DNA of 64,000 nt from Ilex aquifolium (lineage: Eukaryota > Streptophyta > Magnoliopsida > Aquifoliales > Aquifoliaceae), in assembly GCA_951799425.1 (NCBI GenBank), contig OX637392.1:34618093-34682092 (forward strand). The letters run 5' to 3'. Of this stretch, positions 58,323-64,000 are shown one piece after another (position 1 is the first letter of the stretch; each line of letters opens with the position of its first letter). The translations under genes and the position numbers were made by a program. The notes under the pieces were generated by a model that had not been told where the DNA came from, did no database searches, and worked only from the letters and a program-made list of their open reading frames with translations.

Positions 58323-59759
58323 CTACTTCTTAGTAGTCTTTTCCCTATCAATGTACCAAGAGAGGTGGCCTTGATTGACCAACTCTTCTAGGTAGCGCTT
58401 GAGTGCCAAACAATTCTTTGTCAGGTGGCCTTTGTCCTTGTGATAAGAATAATTGAGGTTTTGGTCCCACTTTGATGGATCTCCTATCATCTTAGGTGAC
58501 CACCTAAAATACTCCTTGTCTTTAATTTGTTTCAGGACTTGATAGATAGGCTCTTTGAAGACAGTGTTGGTTCTTTGGTAGGAGTCCCTCATTCCCTTGG
58601 ATGACCCGTCTCTCCTTGACTGTCGGTCTTTTTATCGCATTTTTCTATGTCGATATAGTTTTCCAAGTACCTCGTGGCATACTTACGAAGAGTTTCTCCA
58701 CGTTTCTAGTGTAGCGCCAAGAGTGTGTTAATGGTCATTGGTTCCCGACTATTGGCTATGAATCAAGAGACGAACTCCCCTGTGAGCTATTCCCAAGAGA
58801 AGACCGAATTCACGGGCATCCCATGAAACCACTTTAGAGCTGACCTCCCCAAACTGGAGAGGAACATCTTACACATCAACACATAGTTGCTCGTCCAGAG
58901 GGTTATCTTATTAGAAAAGGCCCCAATGTAGATGACAGGATCACACTTTCCATCATACAACCCGAAGGATGGAGGAGAGAACTTATGTGGTGGCTCGACT
59001 TCTCATATGGACTGAACAAAAGGAGTAGTGGTCATTTTTACAAGGGTCTATCTTGTCTTCTCCTTCACTGAATATATGAAGTCATCTTAAGCAAATGTGT
59101 GTTACAATTGGTTGGCCACTTCACGGGTTGGTTCAGAGCCCTTATGCTTAGTTCTTCTATAATCGTTGTGCCAATCATCTCGTGTAGAGTGATAGGTTGA
59201 ACTCCCGTGCCTTTCTCTATGCTCCCTAGGGTGGCGTTCCTTATGCGATTTTCCTCATCTCTCCATATGATGAGCAGGTTGTTGTCTAAGTGAAAAGTTC
59301 CCCATGAAAACGTTGAGAAATAGTGTGTCGTGGTGAATATCTGACTTGTCGTCGATTATGGGTCGAATAGCTCCTTGCCAGTGACTTGTTCCTGTGACAA
59401 GTGGATTGAGCCTCATGTGAGTGATCCTGGTGGTGGTCATTTTGATGAGGCGGGCATGTGACCTGACTAGTAAGTTTATTGTCCCTTTGGAGAAGGAGCC
59501 CTTGCTTGAGGGATTCTAACTCTTCTGTGTTCTTCCTTATTGCCTCATGGTGATATATCTTTGCAACTAACTCGCTTTCTGGACCAATGACAGCTAGGTT
59601 GTAATGAGCAGGAGGTTTTTCTTTAGAGTGCTTTCGTCCATCACGATGTAGTGCGTCCTCTGATAATTGGAGGTCATAGTTAGTGGGATCTTCAAGGATT
59701 GGAGGTAGTGGAAGTGTCGTGCGGCTGGTTCCCGGGACGAGGGCTCTCTCGCCAAACAT
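58323..59759 (-). pseudogene. Gag remnant of the second gag-only element (Tat type)
   Basis: Three coding-like segments in different frames on the minus strand. The first (59759-59286) is a charged N-terminal part with a Glu/Leu-rich helix. The second (about 58950-58600) has an LGRSALKWF motif and an ETLRKYATRYLE segment typical of the retrotransposon gag domain, broken by stops. The third (58592-58323) is a FKEPIYQVL ... DPSKW ... C-x-L-H-type end typical of Tat/Ogre gag C-termini. The product would have been a capsid protein. With several stops and frameshifts it is inactive. Confidence 0.7.
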
Positions 59760-59798
59760 GGTTCAAGGTTTCTTCGTTGGTAGAAAACTTAACCTTTT

Positions 59799-59814
59799 CC
59801 AACAGACGGCGCCA
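59799..59814 (-). other. Primer-binding site of the second gag-only element
   Basis: The minus strand reads TGGCGCCGTCTGTTGG directly inside the 5' LTR edge at 59817. It belongs to the TGGCGCC class used by Tat/Athila-like elements. The exact tRNA is not assigned. Confidence 0.75.
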
Positions 59815-59816
59815 AT

Positions 59817-61166
59817 TGGGCAGAAAAAATTTCACACGAAGAGTAACCACCTCGTATGGACGGAGAGGGTGGTGAAGAAGTCTCGTGAAACCTGCAAGAC
59901 AAGGGAACATTTAGGTAAATCGATGGTCGGAGGTAGCCAAATGGATTTCGATGCTTAAGTCAGAACGCAAGTTAGAGACAAGTATTGAGTGAATAGACTA
60001 GAATTGATTGATTTACTTGGTACCCGGAGGCCTTTATTTATAACAATATAGAGATGTATCCCAAAGGAACAAGAACTCTTGGTTGATTGGCTCAACCTTA
60101 TCACCAGGCCTTAGATGCATGGATTAGAGTTAGATTTGGACACTTGGTACTCAGGGCCGGCCCAACAGTATGGAACAAAAAGCACGGGCTTGAGGCCCCA
60201 AATTTTTAGAAGGCTCCATAATTTTAGGTACATCACTAGTCCACAAAAAAAAAAAAAAATAAATCCATTAAATTTAAAGCCCTATAACAAAGCCCAAAAA
60301 AAATTAAATTCAATCAAAATTTTTATTGCAATAAATTGAGCCTATAATCCAATCCATAACATTAAAAATTTAGAAATTAAAAAAAAAAATACTCAAAAGT
60401 CAACTCATATTTACTCCCACCCACTTTCTCTCTCTCTCTCTCTTTCTCTCTCTCCGGCAAAAAAAATAAAAAAAAAATAAAAGTCGAAATTAAACAATTT
60501 CTCTCCCTCTCTGTGGTAAAAAACAAAAACAAAAGTTGAAATCTATTTCTCGACAACATTATCACATCTTTCTTTTGTCTCCCTCTCACATAAAAAATTA
60601 AAAATAAATTAATATTTTTTTAAAAAATAATACTAAAAATAAAAGAGATTTATTTAATGTTCCCGCTTTAGGCCTTAAATTGGCTTGAGCCGCTCCTGTT
60701 GGTACTGTATCTATATCTCCAACTCCTACTTATTCGAGGTAGAATTGCACTAGGATACTAGGTCCTAGATTGAAGGAAGATATATGCTCGTTAGGAGGCG
60801 TTGTTAGTATTATCACTAGTCCCTTGATACTCAGAGTAGAATTGGACTAGGACTCTAAGTCCTTGGTTAAACCTTAGCTGAGTAGTTGAGATTTAGTGGT
60901 TGTGGGTAGGCTCACACAAGGACCCCCTTGACTAGTGCAGACTAGCAATAACAAATAGGCAGAAGTAGGTAGGTGGTAGCAGCTGCGCAATAACAACTAG
61001 GGTGCAACAACTAGGTAGTAATAATTAGACACTAACAAGTAGACAGTATCAGGTAAGCGATAACAATCGGACAGTAACATATAGACGATAAGAACTAGGC
61101 AGTAACAATTAGGCCTGACTATTGGCGACTGGCAGTAGCCACTTGGCAATGCTTCTAGTCCACGCA
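59817..61166 (-). repeat. 5' LTR of the second gag-only element, with MITE
   Basis: 1350 bp. Removing the MITE and one TSD copy leaves about 795 bp, close to the 781-bp partner. It ends TAGTCCACGCA at 61166, only 417 bp upstream of the LBD start codon. In sense it is transcribed leftward, away from the LBD gene. Confidence 0.8.
60152..60698. mobile_element. hAT-type non-autonomous element (MITE-like)
   Basis: 547 bp with imperfect terminal inverted repeats (CAGGGCCGGCCCAA on the left; CAGGAGCGGCTCAA as the reverse complement of the right) and a perfect 8-bp TSD TTGGTACT (60144-60151 and 60699-60706). An 8-bp TSD and CAGGG ends fit the hAT superfamily. The interior is AT-rich with CT microsatellites (60426-60456) and no transposase. 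It is absent from the partner LTR, so it inserted after the host element. Confidence 0.9.
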
Positions 61167-61582
61167 CTATTAACACACAATTTATACTTGTAAGACGAAA
61201 TGAAAAAAGAAAATGGCGCCAAAAGATGTCTTGTCAAGAAAAATGGTTTTAGCCGACAAAAATCCGAGAGTCCTTTCATGGGACCAACTTCAGATGTGCA
61301 CTCCATGGTGCTTATATAATATACACCATCCTTTCTCTTCATGTCCTCCATCCTTTGATTTTCTTTATCCACCATCCCACACTCTCTCTTCATGACTTTT
61401 CTCCTTTTTCCTTACTAGCTCTTTTTTCTGTGTCTCTGGTTAGCTTCTTCTGTTCTAGTGCTAAACATAGTCCTTTGTTTTTTTAAGCCAAAGTGCCCTA
61501 CAAATCAAGGGTAAGTTGTCTTAAACAGTAGAGACTCTTGGAGTTTGTTTTGGGCCTAGAGTAGACACTCAAGCTTCCAAGG
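61167..61582 (+). promoter_or_regulatory. Promoter and 5' leader of the LBD gene
   Basis: A TATA box TATATAAT lies at 61313-61320, preceded by CCATGGTGCT. The region between it and the ATG (about 240 bp) is C/T-rich (CTCTCTCTTCATG, 61381-61395) as in many plant leaders. The transposon LTR ends at 61166, so at most about 150 bp of original upstream DNA separates it from the TATA box. Transcription start not determined. Confidence 0.6.
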
Positions 61583-61759
61583 ATGAAGGACAGTGGAAGG
61601 AAACAAGGCGCAGCCTCACCATGCGCAGCATGCAAGCTACTAAGAAGGAGGTGTGCTCAGGATTGTGTGTTTGCTCCTTACTTTCCAGCAGATGAGCCCC
61701 AGAAGTTTGCCAATGTGCACAAGGTGTTTGGTGCTAGCAATGTCAACAAAATGTTACAG
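61583..61759 (+). CDS. LBD (LOB-domain) transcription factor, exon 1, LBD4-like
   Basis: 59 codons from ATG to a splice donor (CAG/GTTCTTAC at 61759/61760, phase 0). The exon holds the N-terminal part of the LOB domain: the zinc-binding C-x2-C-x6-C-x3-C block (residues 14-28) and the GAS block up to NVNKMLQ (residues 42-59). The Leu-zipper-like coiled coil and the C-terminus would be in exon 2, which I do not find before 64000. LOB-domain proteins are plant-specific nuclear DNA-binding regulators of organ boundaries, vascular tissue and lateral roots. The MKxSxRKQGAASPC start is characteristic of class I members near Arabidopsis LBD4/LBD1, known from vascular and cambial development. A 77-codon read-through past the donor is not the real product. 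The specific orthologue is inference. Confidence 0.92.
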
Positions 61760-64000
61760 GTTCTTACCCATTATTCTTTTTATATTACATTTCTCTTTGA
61801 AGATTGCATGTGGTGAGTTTGGAGGCAACATCAAAGAATTGTTTCCTTTTAATGAGACTGAAAAATATAATCCATAAGATAAATTACAGTTTCAGCCGCT
61901 CAACAATGATCTCATACTCATTTTGCCCCTCAAGTTTTTGAATTTCTTATATTGTTTCTCAGCTACTTGCACTAATTTCATACTGCCTCACAAGCAAACT
62001 TTAGTATTTTTCTGTATGGAAGATGTTATGCATTGGAGCAAATTAAAAAAAAAATTACATAGTTCAGGAGTGAGGTGAGACAACTTTCACCAAATTATAA
62101 TGAATGTTAATTAGTGAGATGTTATGAGAATAATAACCATAAATAATGGTGTAATGTGACAAACGTGCTAGTTGAGGGTGCAATGTAAAACAGAGATCTT
62201 AGTTGAGGAAATCAAAGTGTAATTCTCCTCATTCTAGATAGGACTTATTCACACTTGAAGTTGCTTTCACAGCATACGTGAATATTCTTCTTTAGATGTC
62301 GTGTGCAAAAATTTGCTTTATAGGAATTGTCAATTTGATCTCCGTTAACAGATGGTGTCAGGAAAAGTGGATTGGCCGATCTGGAGTAATGCTATGCTTA
62401 TCAAAATATTTATTAAAAAATATTTTTATCAAATGAGTTGACAGTTCTATATTTAATCAAAATATTTTTGATCAGTGTTTTGTTGGTGCAAGAATGATAT
62501 GAAGCTACTAACTCATTTGTTAAAAACACTTTTTGATAAAATTTTTGGTATACATGACATTTTTCTTATTTGAGTGAGTGCCATAAAAGAGAGAGAAAAA
62601 TGTTTATGTAGAATTTTTGATAAAGAATAGAGAGAGAAAATAAAAGTAGCAATTTTATACCTGTTAAGACGTTTCTTTCCTTAAGCATTTTCATTCCTTT
62701 TCATGACTTCTCCCCAGTGTGATAGAAAAGGAGAAGAAGAAGAAGAAAGGAAAGTGGTTACACCTTGCTTCTTTCTCATGCATTTTTCGAGCGATTTGGT
62801 TTCCTTTAGTCTGTTTTATGGAAATCAAAGATAGTGCCTCTTCCAAACCTTGTAACCACAATTTTTTTATTTTTTATTTTTCAATTTCATTGCGTTAGGA
62901 AGAGAGTATAATGATTTTGTCTCAAATACCATTACTCCAAAAAAAAAGGAAGACTTTTAATCTGGGAGAATTACTAAGACTTCAAGCTCTAATCATGTAA
63001 AGAAATTTAACAATGGAACAGTTTTTAAGGAGTTATTGATTTATTGTTTTTGCTTTTTGAATACGGTTTCTAAGCAAAGATTGTTCTTGCATATTTGTTG
63101 TATTTTTCTTTTTCTTATTTGGGCTCACTTACTTTTCTCAAACTTAGTCACATGTAAAATAGTATACAAATGTAAAATTACAAATATATTATTTGATTCA
63201 TAAAGACTACATTAAATAAATAATACACATTTTTTTCCTTAGGATGAAATTACCTTTTCTTGCTTTAAAAAGTTGTTTAAAAAATAGTTACCAAACTCAA
63301 ATGAAATCTAAAAAATTGCAGCCGAAATGTATATCACATTTTGGATGAGTGGGTTCCATCAACTTTTTCAATGGGACCTATTCATCCAACACTGATATAG
63401 GGAATGATATGTATTTGAGTTGCACTTTTTGGGTTTCATTTAAGTTGTGTAGTATTTTCTTTTTTTTTAAAAGAAAAAAAAGTCATTCCATGATCACCTG
63501 CACCGGAAGACCCTGAAGTCGGTCCCCCCTTTTAGAATAAAATGGTCTCTACCTACTTTGTTATTTTCCTAACGGCTGTTTTTGAATCACGTAAAGTTGC
63601 TCCATCTATCATTTTTTATTTTTGAAAAACATGTCCCAAGTTCAAGATATATAGTTATATAGACGTCCGAGTTGACTAACCGTTTTCGCCGTAGGAAGGA
63701 ATCCAAATTTCTAATTTTGAGAGGAGCAATGACATATTCAATTTTTGAAAAAAATCTTGTCCATGGAAGTGGATTGATTAAATTTTTTATAAGTTTCTAG
63801 ATGAGCAAAAAATTCTATTACACCTCAAGGGATGTGATCGTCTCGTCCACCTCTAGATCCGTCATTGTTCTCTTGATTACTACCCTCTTCCGTGTGTAAA
63901 GGATCCAAAATCAACTAACTCATAGAAAACCTATTTCCTTGTAGAAATTTGAATCCTTAGATAGGGAAAGATGTCCTTATATGCATATTCAATCAGACAA
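61760..64000 (+). other. First intron of the LBD gene (continues beyond the window)
   Basis: After the GT donor there is over 2.2 kb of AT-rich DNA in which I find no sequence for the rest of the LOB domain. The intron position after the GAS block is the usual one in this family. A fold-back MITE-like element lies at 62387-62565. Nothing else is recognised. Confidence 0.65.
62387..62565. mobile_element. Fold-back MITE-like element in the LBD intron
   Basis: Imperfect inverted repeats of about 45-60 bp: the left AATGCTATGCTTATCAAAAT ... ATCAAATGAGTTGACAG pairs with the reverse complement of the right ... AACTCATTTGTTAAAAA ... GGTATACATGACATT. It has no coding region. The TSD is unclear, so the superfamily is not assigned. 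Confidence 0.55.

Larger units (their letters stand above)
56177..61166 (-). mobile_element. Second gag-only Tat-like LTR element
   Basis: LTRs lie at 56177-56957 and 59817-61166 (the latter enlarged by a MITE). A TGGCGCCGTCTG-type PBS (59799-59814), a purine tract next to 56957 (minus strand GGTATGTGGGGCAAT), a broken gag (58323-59759) and tandem repeats fill the interior. There is no protease, RT or integrase. Flanks TTATT and CTATT give a TSD with one mismatch. It resembles published TR-GAG/LARD designs. The right end lies about 150 bp from the TATA box of the LBD gene. Confidence 0.75.

Noticed and set aside
59683..59958. 91-codon plus-strand ORF across the PBS and LTR edge
   Set aside because: It spans a structural boundary of the gag-only element and is antisense to the gag N-terminus.
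61583..61816. 77-codon unspliced LBD reading frame as a complete small protein
   Set aside because: The family has an intron at exactly 61759/61760, and residues after it do not continue the LOB domain.

Overview
The window comes from a plant nuclear genome, an angiosperm and most likely a eudicot. It is almost entirely nested transposable elements. The only host gene I can support is the first exon of an LBD (LOB-domain) transcription factor at the right end (61583-61759, + strand), whose long first intron runs off the window. No bacterial-type gene, rRNA, tRNA or CRISPR array is visible. Boundaries were placed by eye from TG...CA ends, target-site duplications (TSDs), primer-binding sites (PBS) and polypurine tracts (PPT). 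No alignment was run.

Left block (1-17.3 kb) is a four-level nest. An older Tat-type Ty3 polyprotein remnant (17257-17544, +) is interrupted by a minus-strand, gag-only non-autonomous element whose two LTRs are seen at 278-866 and 15931-17251. That element's gag was split by a solo LTR (2986-15015, +). The solo LTR was in turn split by a complete but dead Tekay/Del-type chromovirus (4929-14789, +, TSD TAATG) with four in-frame stops.

Middle block (17.5-34.1 kb) holds a 75-bp tandem repeat, a fold-back DNA element (19747-21227), and a solo LTR (22326-33816, -, TSD GTGAT). Inside that LTR sits a young, open Tekay-type element (22629-31871, -, TSD ACTTG) with a 1501-residue polyprotein and nearly identical LTRs.

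Right-middle block (34.1-56.2 kb) is AT-rich degenerate repeat DNA. It carries nested solo LTRs (37309-41689 with 38691-40887 inside; 43711-47847 with 45390-47267 inside) and a LINE ORF1 relic cut by another solo LTR (49023-50712, TSD CATGG). One degenerate repeat switches strand near 48.45-48.54 kb.

Right block (56.2-64 kb) is a second gag-only Tat-like element (56177-61166, -) with minisatellites inside and a hAT-type MITE in its 5' LTR. It ends about 150 bp upstream of the TATA box of the LBD gene.

The most unusual signal is a conserved module of roughly 100-140 bp that recurs in the LTRs of several different families, in either orientation. It usually sits beside a family-specific array of short CpG-containing palindromes upstream of a TATA box.
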